64,000 nt of DNA from Sapria himalayana (GCA_029783825.1 JAREIK010000801.1:5058890-5122889); one strand, 5' to 3'; counted from the first letter of the stretch, positions 1-14,300 are shown. Translations and numbers: made by a program. The notes: a model not told the origin generated them from the sequence alone.

Positions 1-3000
1 ATTGACCAAACTACTCTATTCAAATTACAAGTGCAAATTGGGAAACAGTCTGACTTGTCAACTGCCTCAAGCTGTCACATCAATAAGGTAATTTTGGCTC
101 AATTGGGCTGGTTCATTTTGGTTGTTGGGTTGGGCTGGGCAGCTTGACTGTAAATCCTTGACCTGGCCTTGTCTGATGACCAAAAGTAAACCCTAGTTGC
201 TTTGTTTGGGCATGCTCAAATTGTTGTATCTAGATTAAATCAACTTGACCCAATCAGAAATCATATCTCTCAAAACTTGGTCTCTCAAAACTAGTTCCCA
301 AGAAATCCCAACTATTAAAGGCATCTTGATCACACCTACAATTATTCATATTGGACGAGGATTATTTGAGCAGTAAAATACATAAATCTTAATAATAGGT
401 TTGACACTCAATGACTCAATATAAAAAACAATCAAATTATTTTCTCTTTAGACCATCCTTGGGAAAACTAAGGTATACAATAAATTGTTGAAAAATAGCA
501 TAAAATGAATTTTAGTAATACGCTATGTAATTTATACACCAAATTTTTTTATATGATAAAAAAAAATGATTAAGTCAATCAACATGTTTAGTATTTTTAT
601 CAAAAGTACAAAATTTAAATAAAAATAATAATAACTATAATATTTTTGTTAATAATATAAAACTTGGAGAAGAAAAATGCAAGGTGATGTATCTTCCAAG
701 TATTCATGAAAATGTTTGATGACACTTTAATAATATGACTCTTTATATTATTGTAATAAAGGCTAGTGGAAGAAAAAAAATGTGTATGTGATCTTCTCAA
801 GCATATATTATATCTAAATTCTATATAATTAATTATCATTATTATTATAATTTTTTTTTTGTACAAAAATTAAAAATAATATATTATCTTTTATTTTTTT
901 GGAGATAAAATTATTTTCAAGAAAAGTATAAAATTTTATCATAGATTTTCTCTCAGTATATATTGATGTTCAACTAGATTTTATCTGATTAATTATAAAT
1001 ATTCATGATTCTTGAACGAAATATTAATTCTTTAAATTTTTTTCACATATCTTAGCATGTGAAATGCTACGTTAAGATGAATTTGTCTAGAAAAATTAAA
1101 AAAATGATTAATTATGATATGTATTCTATATTTAACATGAGCATAGTTAAATAGTTAATTATTTTTATGATTTTTGTATAATTAGTAAAGTTAACTTGAA
1201 AGTCACATCAGAAGTGAAATTAATACTATGATCAATATGAGTATATGTTGGAACTCAATTTAAAGAATTAACCTTTATAAGAGTGTTGGTTATGAGTCTC
1301 TTCTATAATACGATGATACTTCTCGTATAACTAGTCATCTTTAAGCTTGAAATTATTTGAATCTTAATTTCTTTTTAAATCAAAAACTATGCATAGAGGT
1401 ACTTTTTGAGTTTGATAATTTTCAACTCATTATATATTATAAAGAAAGTGTCATCCACGTAGATTATAAATAAAATTATTTTGTTATTAGTATTTCTCTA
1501 AAAAAATAATTAAAGTCAGTAACATATACATGTAATCCAAAGTAAATGACTACTTATAAAAATCTCATGAATAAAACTAATTAATTATTTTAAATTATAT
1601 AATCTCTTATATAATTTATAAATTGCATGTGATTGTTATGTATGAATTTCTTATGTACTCATTTGTTTCGCAACACCAAGTGAAATCCCACTAACACTAA
1701 GTCCCCCACTTAAAAATGTATATCTCTTTAGTTATCCCACCAACACTAAATCCCACCAAGGTCACTTCTTTGAATGCTTAAATATTATGTGCAATTTAAT
1801 TTTAGCTAACTCAATTTAATTTTGTTACTCATTGGAAAAATGATGAGGTATGGGATTTGGTTCTATATTTTTCGTTTTAATTGTATTTGAATATGTGATT
1901 GATACGTAGTTGCAATTTTAAATTAACTTTATCCCAATTACTTTGCAAATTATGCCCAAAATATCACAAAAGTATTTTTAATAAAGTACTCTTTTTTTTT
2001 GTTTACTTATTAGTTTGAGGGTAAATAATTGTTAGAAATATAAAATTCAGGTACACTAACTTGAAAATTTTTAATCAGAATCACTAAATGAATTTTTCAT
2101 CTTGACCACTAATTATGAATTGAGGAATGTTTTAATGTTTTATCATGTTCTTGAAGAATAATTTATTGCTTCTTCTCCTAGACATTCTTTCATTGAAAGT
2201 ATGAAAATAATATATTTTGAGAATTGATTAACCATCATTATAATACTATAATGAAGCTCATGTAGATGATTTTTCACAATTGTTCGTGAAATTATATTGG
2301 TTGCAAAAGACTTGATGTTAGTTTGTGCTCTATATTCTTTTGTCAGTAAATTAAACAAGTCTTCACAAATTTTGTAACATTATTTTTCATTTTTGGCAAT
2401 AGTTTCACTCCTCTATTAGAGCTAAGGTATAATGCATACTTGGGTGGCTAGGCCATTTAGAATTGTGACACTAATGCATGATTTTTTTTTTTTTTTGTAT
2501 TTTCTCAAATGAGGGACATACAATTGTTGTTACTTAGTTGAGAGTAAATTATTACCCACCCAATATATTTGAGTCTTTATGCTTCATTGCATACTCAATA
2601 AAAGATTTTTGAGTATTTGGATCGTCTTCTAATATGATCTTTCGAATATCTATGCAATTGAATAATTGTCAATTTTTGTCTTTTGGCATAGTGTATTTAC
2701 TATCACAATGATTCTTTTTGGCTTGCACTCTAATGTCTACTCAAATTCAATAAAGAATTTATGTCATAATAATATTCGGAGAGTTAATTTCTTTTATATT
2801 TAAAAATAACTCGTAGCTATAATATTAATTTTTATCATAAAATATGATTTCAAAAGATAACAACTCTATATTTGTAAATAGTACATTATCACCTTCAATT
2901 TTTTATGTATTGTACGCCATCAAATTTTTTTATTTTCTTTTTGACTTTTATATGTAATTGAATTGTCTTCAGTGACAAGTATCACTTTGATTGTAAAATT

Positions 3001-5160
3001 CGAAGTATCTGTGTGTACTTCTCATAGTTTGTAATGATTTGTTAAGACTAGGATGTGTTCTTATGTGATAATTTGCTTTAAATAATAAAAAGTTTCTTGA
3101 CAAGTTTTATGTCAATTTTAAATTCTTCTCTTTTATAATATATTAATTAATGGTGTGAAAATATAAAAATATCCTTGAAATGAAATCCAAATAATAATTA
3201 GTTAACCCAAGAAATTACTTTAGCTCTGTCACTTTAGGTAGTGACTCATTCAACAATAATTTGTGTTTTATCTTTGTTTAATCGTATTGCTTTATTTGTA
3301 ACAATATAGCAAAAAAATGAAATTTCTTGGGAAAAAAAAATTGCATATCAAATAGGAAAGATATTTTTTTGCATAACAAGATTTGAAATATATGTTTCAA
3401 ATGATTAACATGTTTTTCTAATAATTTTGTATACATAATAATATTTAAATACATAACCACATCATGATCAAAGGAAGATTGTAATATTTTGTTCATAACA
3501 GTACAAAATGTGTCTAGTACATTTGTAAGTTTAAATCGTATCACCAAAAATTCATTGGACCCTTACCTTGTTATACATGCTATTTTTGGTGTGTCATTTT
3601 TAGATATTTATATTTGATAGTGTCTTAATCTTAAATCAAGTATATAAAACTACATCACATCATCAAGTAAATCAAATATGTCTGTAATCAAATGTGTTAG
3701 ATATATATTCTTCATTGTCAAATTATTGAGAACTGATAGTCAATGTTTAATTACAATGATGAATCATATTTTTGAAGGTTAAATATATCTAGTATCAATT
3801 AATATTTTTAGTTATTTTCTTAGCAATTTGAGTTCTTGTAGAGTTATTCGATAGGGTTTTTTGTTTATTTGAAAGGTATTTGATTTCAATTTAATCTGAT
3901 GATCCTCATCTTCTTCCTTGATGTCAACTTCTTTGACAACTTGGTAGTTATACATTTTAAAATAAGTCTAAAAGTTTTTAACACTTTTATAGGTCTCATT
4001 AATAGTTTCTAAATTTTCATATATCTTTATGGTTGTCATTATAGGGTATTTCATTTTGTTTTTTTTAATGCTTATTACATTGTAAATAATATCTTTGTTG
4101 ATTGCTTTGTATTTCATATTATTAGGAGAATGCATTGTTAGAGGTCAATAATACAAATACAATCATTAAATAGAACTAGAAGTGCATTAATATGATTTAG
4201 AAAATTTAACCTAAGCACCAAGTCATCATCAACAAAGGTAATTTTTTTCATTATTTTTTTTTTTCTAATTTCTCAATTAGACAACTTCAGGTTAGCCACT
4301 AATTATTTTATTTTTTTTATAATTCATCAGCTTTATGCCCTCAATTTTTTTATTTTTATAGAGATTCAATTATTTCATGATCTCTTGAGATATAAAAACT
4401 CAGATGTACTTGTATTTATCAAATCTTTGATATTATGGTCGATAATAGAGAAATTAATCAACATCGAGTCTCTTCGTGTTCTATGTTTTTTTTATCGATT
4501 TAGTACAGAAGGAATGAACATAATTTAATATTATTTTTTTTTTGATTTTGTATTCCCCATCATAATGACAACAATTTTTCTTGTATTTGGATAATCACGA
4601 GTTTGATGTGGTCTGTAATAAGGAAAATTTATTAGTGGTTTTTCTTTCTTCTTTTCGTTATTATTGTATAGTTTTCTCATTGTTAGTGAATAGTTATCAC
4701 TTGATTGTTTATTTTGATTTCCCTAAATTTTGTTTTTTTTTCTTAGAAAAGTTGAGTTTGTTCCCTTTGAATTTTATCATGGATTTGGTTATCGATATTG
4801 TATGGGTGAGATTTTATACTCATATCTTTTGTAAAGTTAGCTTAGCCCGAGATTTGATATTATTCATAAAGGAAAAGAAAATATCTTTTTTATTGAGATC
4901 ATAAATTTGAAATATTAGTTTAGAAAACTTGTGTATAGTCTATTATTTTTGTATGTTGGGTTAGTCCTATTTTATCTTCCAAATATTTTGGATAAAATTA
5001 TTGGTAGAATTCATGTTTGAACGATTCCAAAGTTTAAATGGTGGCATTCCTTCATCTTCGTTACCACCGAAGAAGTACATCTACCAAACACATATAAGTA
5101 ATATTAATTTTGTATGTATCATTCATAATATTTATCACTCAAGAATATTATTTTATTCTA
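1..5160. other. AT-rich intergenic DNA, no gene recognised
   Basis: Long AT-rich stretch with many homopolymer runs and stops in all frames. The few open frames (for example 2143-2358 minus and 4581-4904 plus) have low-complexity composition and match no family I recognise. The first 350 bases are less AT-rich but also show no coding pattern. About 900-1640 is related to 13180-13860 (listed separately). The look is that of old, heavily mutated retroelement DNA. Confidence 0.6.
900..1640 (+). repeat. Diverged dispersed repeat, copy 1
   Basis: This stretch aligns by eye with 13180-13860 in the same orientation. Shared landmarks include 'ggagataa..ttatttt.aagaaaagtata' near the start and 'aaaaaaa.taa..agtaacatata' near the end, in the same order and at similar spacing, although much of the rest has diverged. 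It is probably a fragment of an old retroelement (LTR or untranslated part). No coding sequence is recognised in it. Confidence 0.45.
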
Positions 5161-5182
5161 AAAATAAATTATTCATCATTTT

Positions 5183-6610
5183 TGTTGCTCGAGTGCCTTT
5201 AAATTCTTCTGACTTTAGGACAACCACTAGTTTATGTACCTCTGCTTTTCTTGCAAGTTGAATGTTTTATTTTTAACTTTTCTATCTTTTGTTATCTTGA
5301 ATTAGCATCTCCAAGATAATATTAAGGGTATTTTGTTTCCCCTTTTAGAGTTCATCTTTCATTGATGTCATCTTATCGATGCTCTTTTCGATATCTTCAT
5401 GTGTTTCTCACAATTCACTAATAGTTAGTTATGTCTTAGTCATTCGAGTTTTCATAATGTTATTTTTTTGCTTGAGTGCCATTAAGTTCTTTTGACTTCG
5501 GGGCATCCATTAGCTAGAGTACCTCTATGCTTTTCTTGCAAGTTGAAAGTTTTATTTTAAATTTTTTTATATTTTATTACATAGTAACTATAATGAATTT
5601 AAAGATAGAATTTTTTTGGATTAACATCTTCAAGATAATATTGAGGTCACTGTTATCAAAATTGTACAATTCATGTTTTGATTCATGATTTGATTTACGA
5701 TTTAGATGGTAAATGATCTGATTCTTTAAAAGAATCGAAAATATAAATAAATTGAAGACTGAATCGCGAATCAATTCATATGAAACGAAAATATTTATTT
5801 ATTTAATATGTATTTATATTAATTAAAATATTTGATTTAACTAATAATTCATGGATAGATATCAATGAATATTTTGAAGATGATGAAGGAATTGGACCAA
5901 GCAATAAAAGGAAATGAGGTACACATCAAAAACTATATAACTTTTAATAGATAAAAGTAGTGTATGAATTTTGAGTTGATTTTAATTTCTATCACATAGG
6001 TCCAAGGAACTTGAAGCATGGTAGAAAAGAAAAAAAAAATGGGTGTTGGAATAAGTTAGTTAATGATTTAGAAGCTTTTAATTGTGAGGAAGAAAATAAA
6101 AATGAAGGAGAGCAAGATGACTTGGCTATGGTTGGAGAAAGAGAGAGTAATGATAATAACAGCCTTGAACTTGAAGATGATGTCTTAGTTTAATTTTATT
6201 CGTAGTTAATCATTCTATGAAATGCTTTTATTAGCAATAGTATATTTAACAATTATAATATATTTGGATCTTTTTGAATTTTTATTAGATTTGGTTGGTA
6301 ATTTTGAATGATTTATTTGAAAATATTATAAGCTTATTATTTAAATATATTTAAATATGTTATAATTTATAAATTATATAAAATTACATATACTTTAATT
6401 ATTATTATAAATGTAAAATGAATCTTACGATTCTATTCGATTCGATTCTCGATTTAATAATTATAATTGATGTCATTTTGTTTCCTCTTTCAAATTTTAT
6501 TCTTCATAAATATCAATTTATCGATGCTCTCTTCAATATCTTCATGTCTCTCACAATTTACTAATAGTTAGTTATGTTTTAGTTATTCAAGCTTTAATGG
6601 TCATTTTATT
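5183..6610 (+). repeat. Local tandem duplication of about 290 bp, second unit split by an insertion
   Basis: Unit 1 runs about 5183-5471. Unit 2 starts near 5472 and resumes after an insertion at about 6476. Shared blocks are 'gtacctct', 'gcttttcttgcaagttga', 'caagataatatt' and then, beyond the insertion, 'atcgatgctc', 'atatcttcatgt' and 'actaatagttagttatg'. A third, poorer copy of the first part may begin near 6600. The intact unit 1 acts as an empty-site reference for the 818-bp insertion in unit 2. Confidence 0.65.
5650..6467. mobile_element. 818-bp insertion, probably a non-autonomous DNA transposon
   Basis: Comparison with the neighbouring duplicate near 5310 shows a clean interruption between 'gataatattgaggtca' and 'tgatgtcattttgtttcc'. 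The flanks 5642-5649 (tgaggtca) and 6468-6475 (tgatgtca) match at 7 of 8 bases, which fits the 8-bp target duplication of hAT elements. The ends hold 'gattc'-type repeats (for example 'gattcatgatttgattta' on the left and 'ttcgattcgattctcg' on the right), as in some plant hAT derivatives. Terminal inverted repeats are weak. An acidic 60-residue frame at 6011-6193 may be the remnant of a transposase tail, but it is not recognised as a known domain. Confidence 0.5.
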
Positions 6611-6619
6611 CCTCGAACT

Positions 6620-8320
6620 TCTTTTTTTTTTTGACCTTTAGTATCATACATATATTTAGTCTAGGGTTACTTGTATCTCTAAATATGTGAAGTATTGCAT
6701 CAACATAAGTCTGATGAGAAGAATCTAGGAAATGTGTAACTATATTGATTGCATATATTATGTATATTTATATGTAATTGAGTTAATTGTAAGTCTCATA
6801 TCAAATAAAAGGTCACTGTCGAACTCAATAGAAATATCAACTAGAGTGCAATCTAAAAAATTAATTTTTAAAAGATTATTCAAGGTATATTTCATTTGTG
6901 ACAATATAATTATTAATCTCTATTATCATAAATAGTTTTAATTTCTAGAAAATATTTGAGTTTTTCATGATTCCTTATTTGAGTAAATTTTAATTTATAA
7001 TTTTTTCATGATATTTCTTTAGTTGAGTGAATTCTAATTTGTTTATCTCTTTTAATATGAATATTGGCGATATATTTATTTAATAAAATAAATTTATCAT
7101 CTAAATTTTTTTATTAACATAATAAATAAGTTATAACACATGTTCAAACTAAATGAGATAATTATAACTACAAATCTATCAATTAGATTTTAGTGATTAT
7201 TTTATTTTATATTAGATCTTTCATAATTTATAAATTAAATTTGAATATATTGACCATACTCAAAAATTAGGTGGTTTCTTAATATAAATGTATACAACTT
7301 TCTTTCAACATTATAATGATGGTTGATATATCATTTATTTGTGAAAAACTTAAGAGATATGAGTGTGTGAACAGAAGTCATCTTGCAAGTTAGTTCTTGG
7401 TGATTAATATAGGCCGTAAAAAATCTTTTCGCAACTTGCAAATTGCAACTGAGTATGTTTGTACTTAAAAGCCAAGTGAATGCTTTATACACATCTCTTC
7501 TTAAGATCATTATGATAATTGATGTATTATTTATTCGTAAAAAATTGTAAAAAGATATTAGTATCCAAATGAAGACTAGTTTAAATACTTTGAGAAAAAA
7601 CGTCTTAATAATCATCTCTAAAAGCTCGAGTAAATCTTTGTGCAACAAATCTCATATTTAAGTTATTTGTCTTATAATCAAAATTAGTTTTCATAGTCAA
7701 TATTTATTTGTAATTAATAATAACTTTTTTTAAATGTCGAGTTATTAGTTTTCAAGTTTAATTAGAATGAAAAATATTTTATCTATTTTAATATTGTTTA
7801 ATATTATTCTTTGATGAGATGATATTTTAAAATGAGGCTTAAGTATTTTAATTGTGAGATAGTGCACCGAGTACAATTTTTTGAAAGAAATAATAAAAGA
7901 TGCAAAATAAGAAAAAAGAACGAAGTATAATAAAATTTGAGGTATGATCAAATCTGTGATTTATATTACTAAGTACAACTTATTAATTTCTATTAGAAAA
8001 TAATCAAAAGCTATTATAAAAATTCATATAAAATATAATTTATATGAATTTTTAACTTGTTTTGAGATTTCTCTTGATTTTTAGTAGATCGAGCAATTTT
8101 TTTAGATCCCAACTCACACGGGGTTAAGATTGAGCAATTTTTTTTAAATCCCAACTTATTTGGGGTTAATATTGTAATTAAATTTGAAGATGCTATCTTA
8201 TTTGATCTAAGAGAGTGTTCACTTAATTTTTTTTCCTTTCTATTAAAATCAAATTAATTTGTTTTATATTTGTTAGCAAATATGATAATTTAGGATGAGA
8301 CTTGAGATTCGTCATATTGT
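6620..8320. other. AT-rich spacer, no gene seen
   Basis: No recognisable coding sequence. A 41-bp direct duplication lies near the right end. The frames at 7331-7648 and 7745-7951 (minus) look like chance frames in AT-rich DNA. Confidence 0.6.
8091..8173 (+). repeat. 41-bp tandem duplication (two copies)
   Basis: Units 8091-8131 and 8132-8173 both read 'gagcaattttttt.', then 'atcccaact', then 'ggggttaa.att'. Divergence is modest. No function is suggested. Confidence 0.8.
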
Positions 8321-8959
8321 GATTCAATTAGAGGTGTCAAAAGGGCAAGGCCGGGCTGGCATAATCCTGTTTTTGGTAGCTCAATCGGGTCATCATACCT
8401 TGCCTAGCACGACATGGTACAGTGACCATGTCGTGTCTGGCACAACTCGACTTGAGGAAGTCTCGGCCCGACACTGCCAGCCGACACGACTAATACCAGG
8501 TTCGAGCCGAGCATGGTTTGGACCATTTTGGCTATTCATGAATCTTGTTTTCGCAAAATTTTAAAATAAGATAAATTATAAATTTTAATACAAAATTAAA
8601 TAATTAATTAAATATTCAAATATTTTAAATTTAATTAAATTAATAAAATAAAAAATCAAAATTTATTATCACAATTCATAATTCACAACTCACAACTAAC
8701 ATTCAAAAACACAAATTATAAAATAATAAAGTAAGATTAAATTTTTAAAAGATAAAATCAATACATCAATTCAAAAATAAAAAAAAACTCCTAAATATTA
8801 AAGTTAAACACAATTATTGTAAGTAACTGTCTAAATAAACAAGAACATAATAACAAAAAAAAACCAGGAAGCTCATCCTAAAAGTCAAATCAAAAATGAC
8901 AAAAATAATTAAAAAAAAGAAAATCCAAAAAAGATAAATCTCATCAGTGGTTAACATAT

Positions 8960-10330
8960 GATGGTATTAGTATCACTAGCTGTAGGCTGTAGCCCGTAGG
9001 CAGTACAATAGGCTCAATTTATGTTAATCATCATCAAAATTTTATGAATCATCATCAGCAACTAACTCCTTTACTCTTGTTATAGTTGCAACATAATTTT
9101 GGATGCTAAAGTTTGAATACTCCAAATTTTTTATTCATGTCAATACCTCAATAATATTTGGTTGTAATCTAAATATCATATTTAAAATTATATTCGCTAC
9201 AATAGAAAAAATAGATTCCGATGCTATTCTTGACACCAAAAGTGTCAGTAGATCCTTTGTCATGTTAGATAGCACCGGATAGGTGGACTCATGATTTCTA
9301 CCATGATAAAATATTAAGATTTTTATTATTGGAATATGATATATTTTGAGCAGTAATTGGTATCTAAGTACCGAGACAGCTCGCTCCTATTTAACTGTCA
9401 ACTCTATTATTTCTTCCTTGCTAATTGAATAAAAAAATTATCTCTGAATATTGTATCTATATTCATACTTCTAATGGCCATTCTATTATATTCCTAACAA
9501 ATATATTAATCATTATTCATTTGTTCGAGATATTATCGAGTATAATACTATGTATTTTATTTTGAATATTATATTCTCTAAAGATTCTCATCATACACTC
9601 TTAAATGGCTGAGCTATCATGAGAAAGAAGAATTTTTGAGAATCCAAATATTTTTTTTATTTTGTCTATTTTGAATCTATATAGTAGGCGCTGAGACATA
9701 CACAAGATTTATCGTCGTGACTAATCCATATATCAGATGTCACGGATACTACTCTACTATATTTTCCTAAATTTATTAATTATTATTTATTTTTATAAGT
9801 TGTTATATTTTAGTATGTTATTTCTAGATGTGGACTTTGGAATCTTATGATATGCATGCGGAAAATAAATCTGCATGATATTCACAATCATTGGATTCTT
9901 TGAAAATTTAATCGGAAGATCTATCGTGGTGATTAGTTTGGTCATGCATTCTCTTCCTAATTCGTTACGGTATATGAAGGGAGTTAATATTGAGACTGAA
10001 CTGGATCCAGTCTTATAACCCACCGCTGAGTTGGATTTGCTTATGATCTAATGCACTATAATTTTTGGTGTATTATTTGGTATGCTTTTTAAGGTGCACA
10101 GTCCAACAAAAATTTTTATAGTTTAATATTTTTTATAATATTTATATTATGCTGATTCTTTTTTGGTACTCATAATATTTTTTTTTATTATATTATATTA
10201 AAATAAGTTTAAATTATTAATGTTCTTCTAATTTTTTATTTTTTTGATGTTTGAGATGAAGTGGCTAGAGATATCAAAATTTTGGCGGCCTCGGATCTTT
10301 CCATAGGATTTTGTTATCCATATTATAATT
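8960..10330 (-). pseudogene. hAT transposase remnant (element A), internally deleted
   Basis: Read on the minus strand, this matches the transposase of element C in order. It has the N-terminal lead-in near 10310, a degenerate BED zinc-finger region without recognisable cysteine pairs, the stretch 9793-10023 containing SSSVSILTPFIYRNELGR, and then after a jump the C-terminal dimerisation region (tyrosine/leucine-rich 'ELSRYLDTNYCS' near 9370). The central part found in element C between the DNase-like region and the dimerisation domain is absent. Many in-frame stops and frameshifts follow. In hAT transposases the missing portion holds part of the RNase-H-fold catalytic core, so no active protein is expected. 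Confidence 0.8.
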
Positions 10331-10617
10331 TTTTTTGTTAATATTTTAATTAATTTTATTATTGTAATTAAAATTATTATTTGTCATTTAAATTTTTATT
10401 ATTATATTTATTATGTAATATTTTATTGTTTATAATTATATATTAATTAATATTTATTAACTAAACAATTAAACTAAAATAAAAATTTAATAAATTAAAC
10501 TAAACTAAATTTCTAAAGTAATATCCATAATGCATAAATTTTAAAAGTAATTGACAGTTTGTAGTTCGGACTCTACACTTGAGTCTTGAAGCTAAATTTT
10601 ATAAATAAATGTCAAAA

Positions 10618-10714
10618 TGAGAGAGAGAAAGAAAGAAAGAGACATGTCGAGAGAGATATGGAGAGAAAATTCAAGAGATATATATATATGTATGTATGTA
10701 TGTATATATATATT
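10618..10714. repeat. GA-rich and TA/TGTA microsatellite inside element A
   Basis: A (GA)n/(GAAA)n tract near 10618-10650 is followed by a run of TA and TGTA repeats at 10678-10714. It lies inside hAT element A, between the GC-rich subterminal region and the transposase remnant. Confidence 0.85.
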
Positions 10715-11305
10715 ATGAATGAGTAGGAATTATATATAGATTTTAAAAAGTTAACTTTTAAAAAAAAATCAATTTTTAAGCTTTTTTTTTGTTATTTAAA
10801 GTGTCGAATCATAGCAGTCGTCGGATTCTGCCCCTAGCCTTTGGGGCTGATGAATCCAATGGTTAAGATTTAAAATCGTGGTATTTTATTTTTATTGTTG
10901 GATTGGTTCAATTGTCGAATTAACCCAACGCTCTTATATTTTATAAGCTTTGGCTTCTGGAATAAAGCCGCCCATCGGCATCATATCGGCACGTTGGGCT
11001 AGGCCTTGGGGCGTCTGGCCGAGATTAGGGTTGAGATTCGGGCCCGGCCATTCAAAATCCACATCCGGGCCCTGGGAGCTGGGCATGGTTTGGATTATGT
11101 CGAAGAACTGTGCCTTTGGCTAGGGTACCAGGCCGTGCCAGCCCAACACGAGGTCTTGGTTACCTCTGCAAGGCACGGGACAAGCCGTGCCTCGAGCGAT
11201 CTTGGCTTGGGCTCAGGTATGGTGCTGAATCGTGCTCTACAGGGCTAGGCACTACTAACTTGGGCTGGGCTCCGCTGCCATGTCCATTTGACACTTAGAT
11301 TCAAT

Positions 11306-14300
11306 AAATATAGTAGTAGTTGAGTGATGATATTCTTTTTTGCTTATAGGTCTAAAAGAGACTCAAAAAAAGTAAAGAAAAATAAGTTATTTAGATATTA
11401 CATTGAATCCTTCCATGATCTCAATTTCTAAAAGAATGTGTCCTACAAAAAATAAATAACATCAATAATTTTTGCTATTTTATGTCTCAAGATAATAACA
11501 TATATATTTTATTTTATCACTAGCATAATTAGGAATACATATTTTATCTTCATGAGTGTCATTTTATTACATGGTGAAGAGATATTTTGAACAAAACATA
11601 TACTCTCAAAAATTTTGGAGAAAGTTAAATAATTATTCTCTATGATACATAATTAAAAATTTACCTGATAAGAAATCTAGAAATAGGAGATTTATTTGTT
11701 CATATAGTTTGTTGTTAAAAAATTATATTTTTCTAAAAATATCTTGGAACACTCCAGTCATAGCAAAGTGTTTTAGTTGTTTAATATAAATGGATACTCT
11801 TTTTTTTTGTTATTTTATTTTTTTGTGTACTTTCATTAGAAGTTTAATAGAAGATCTTATGATCAATATAATAAGTAATAAAGGTATCAAACATATATAT
11901 TCTAATGTTTTGATATTTTTTATAATTGTGATATTTTTATTCACGTAATTTTTAATCATATTATGAAATAATTGAAAAAAAAAAACAAAATTTAATAATT
12001 GTTTTGTTAAAAAAAATTAAGTGAAATAAGTATCAATATCAATGATTGTGACAAAGTAATTTAAATCATCTTGAATTTTAACTCTATTAGGTTTCAAAGT
12101 ATCTGAATAAATTAGGGAATGATTTCTTACTCACAATTATAATGAGCAGATATGAAGTCTTTGTGTATTTTTATATCTAACAAAGCTTTACAATTTTTTT
12201 TTTTAAATATCTTTTATACAATAATGCAAAATTATCAATTTGGTTAGAAATGCTTAACCAAGTTGAGAATGAACAAGGAAATAATTAATAATATTGAAGC
12301 ACCTGATAGTTATCCTAATAGTGGGCAAATACTCAACTCATTTTGCTCACAACTGAATAAAGTCATCCTATAAAACAATATCAGTAAGAAAAAAAAATAT
12401 CATTAGTATTAAATTAAACAAGATTACTCATAGAAAGTCAGTTATATGAATGCTCATGAATAAATAATAAGGCATCAATGTCAATATTATTATAATTGAT
12501 AATTTTAGATATTTTATTATTAATTATAACAACATTAAGCGAGCAAGTAGAAATAAATGTAAATATTGAATGATTATTTGTCATGTGATTGTATGTTCTT
12601 GAGTCAATTACTTAAGAGGCATCTGTAAGAAAATGAGTAGTAAGAGCATTGATATTGCTGGATATTTTTTACATTTTAAGACAATAAATCATAATAATGT
12701 ATTAATACTTGATAAATAAAATTATATATGAAATATTAATATATAATGAACAAAAGTAATCGTGATAGCCTATAGGTTAGATGCTCCCATCAAAAACATA
12801 AAATAAAAATAAGATAATAAAAAATTACAACACTTTTTGTTGGGTTGGTGGCTGGTGCGTATAAGTCTACAACACAACTTGTAGGAAAAAAAGATAACTT
12901 GAGATATCTTCAAAGCATTTGTGAAGATATTAATTGGTTAATTTATTATCTAAATAATTATTGTTATAATAGTCATTCTAGATTTTCTTCATGAAAAAGA
13001 TTAATTTTAATAACATACGTTTAGTTTGCTTGTGAGACATTGGATTGGATATCCTATGCTCATTGTTTGACTATCATGGTAAATGATATTTATTGGGATA
13101 AGAGAGTACATGCTTGATCAGCTCAAGTTGAACTCTTCTTCTATATAGATCTTGAAACAAATTTCAATTTTTTATTTTGTTAGGAGATAATTATTTTTAA
13201 GAAAAGTATAGCTCAATTATATATTTCTTTTCGATACATGTTGGTAGCCGACTTGAATTTAAATACTCGACTAATATAAGTAACAATGATTTCAGGAAAT
13301 AATAAAAGTTCTAGAGATTTTTTCATATAGTTATCTAATTATGACTTGATTAGATATAACATACATAGATAAGTATTATTTCATATAATTTTTTTATAAA
13401 TGATAAAGTTAACTAAAAAGATTATGTCAAAATCGGAATCAATAGTTGGATTAATAGAAGTGTTTGTTGGATACATTCAAAAAGATCTATCTCTGCTAGA
13501 TTATTAAATGCATATCTCCTTAATGATAAGATGATGTTCTTTATAAAATAAGTTTTTTTATATTAAAATGTATTTAAGTTTCTTAGGTATTTTGTTTAAA
13601 ATTGTGTTTGAATGAATTCCTTGAGTTATATTATTCTAAATTTATTATTTCACGTAATTAAAATATTATTTATATAGATAATTAACAAAATTATCGTCAT
13701 TAGGATTTCTTTAAAAAAATTAAAAAAAAAGTAACATATATGTCTAACTCAAATAAGATGATTGTATGTATAAAATTTATAAATTAGATTCTTGGTGAAT
13801 TTTTTAGACCATATAATATTTTTTTTTATTTATAATTTATATTTGATTGTATAGCTCATCACTCAAGTGATTATTATATACATTTTCACATTAAGTTTAT
13901 TGTGTAAAAATATATTTTTTATAACTAACTAATTTATCCTTTGACTATGAAAAATTATAAGAGAAATAAGAATTTGTATTGATGTTATTTTGGTTATTAG
14001 AGAGTACGTCTTGTGATAGTTCACATTAAATATCTGAATGAATTTATTTGATACTAGTTTTTCATTAAGATGGGTTAACTTCTTATTTAGATATATATTT
14101 TTTAATAAACACACACTTGTAATTAACAATACATATTTTCAAATATCATGATATTAGTTAATAATTTTTATTAGAATAAAGGACATACATCTCTATTATA
14201 ATTTCTAGCTATCTTGGACAACATAATACTTGAGAAGACTTGGGTATCCTATCATTGTTAAGAGAATCAATTTAAAAAACAAAAGTAATTAGATAGAAAT

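Larger units (their letters stand above)
8329..11297 (-). mobile_element. hAT element A, about 2.97 kb, with 8-bp target duplication
   Basis: The left end reads tagaggtgtcaaaagggc. The right end reads tttgacactta, which is the inverted repeat with a small indel. The direct flanks gattcaat at 8321-8328 and 11298-11305 are identical, so both boundaries are well fixed. The subterminal regions (8330-8530 and 10970-11290) are GC-rich and full of ggccc/gggcc and gcacg/cgtgc motifs, unlike the AT-rich interior. The transposase remnant reads on the minus strand. Elements B and C belong to the same family. Compared with C, the middle of the transposase is missing, so this copy is non-autonomous. Confidence 0.9.

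Noticed and set aside
6011..6193. A 60-residue acidic plus-strand frame
   Set aside because: Too short and low in complexity to call a gene. Treated as a possible transposase tail inside the 818-bp insertion.
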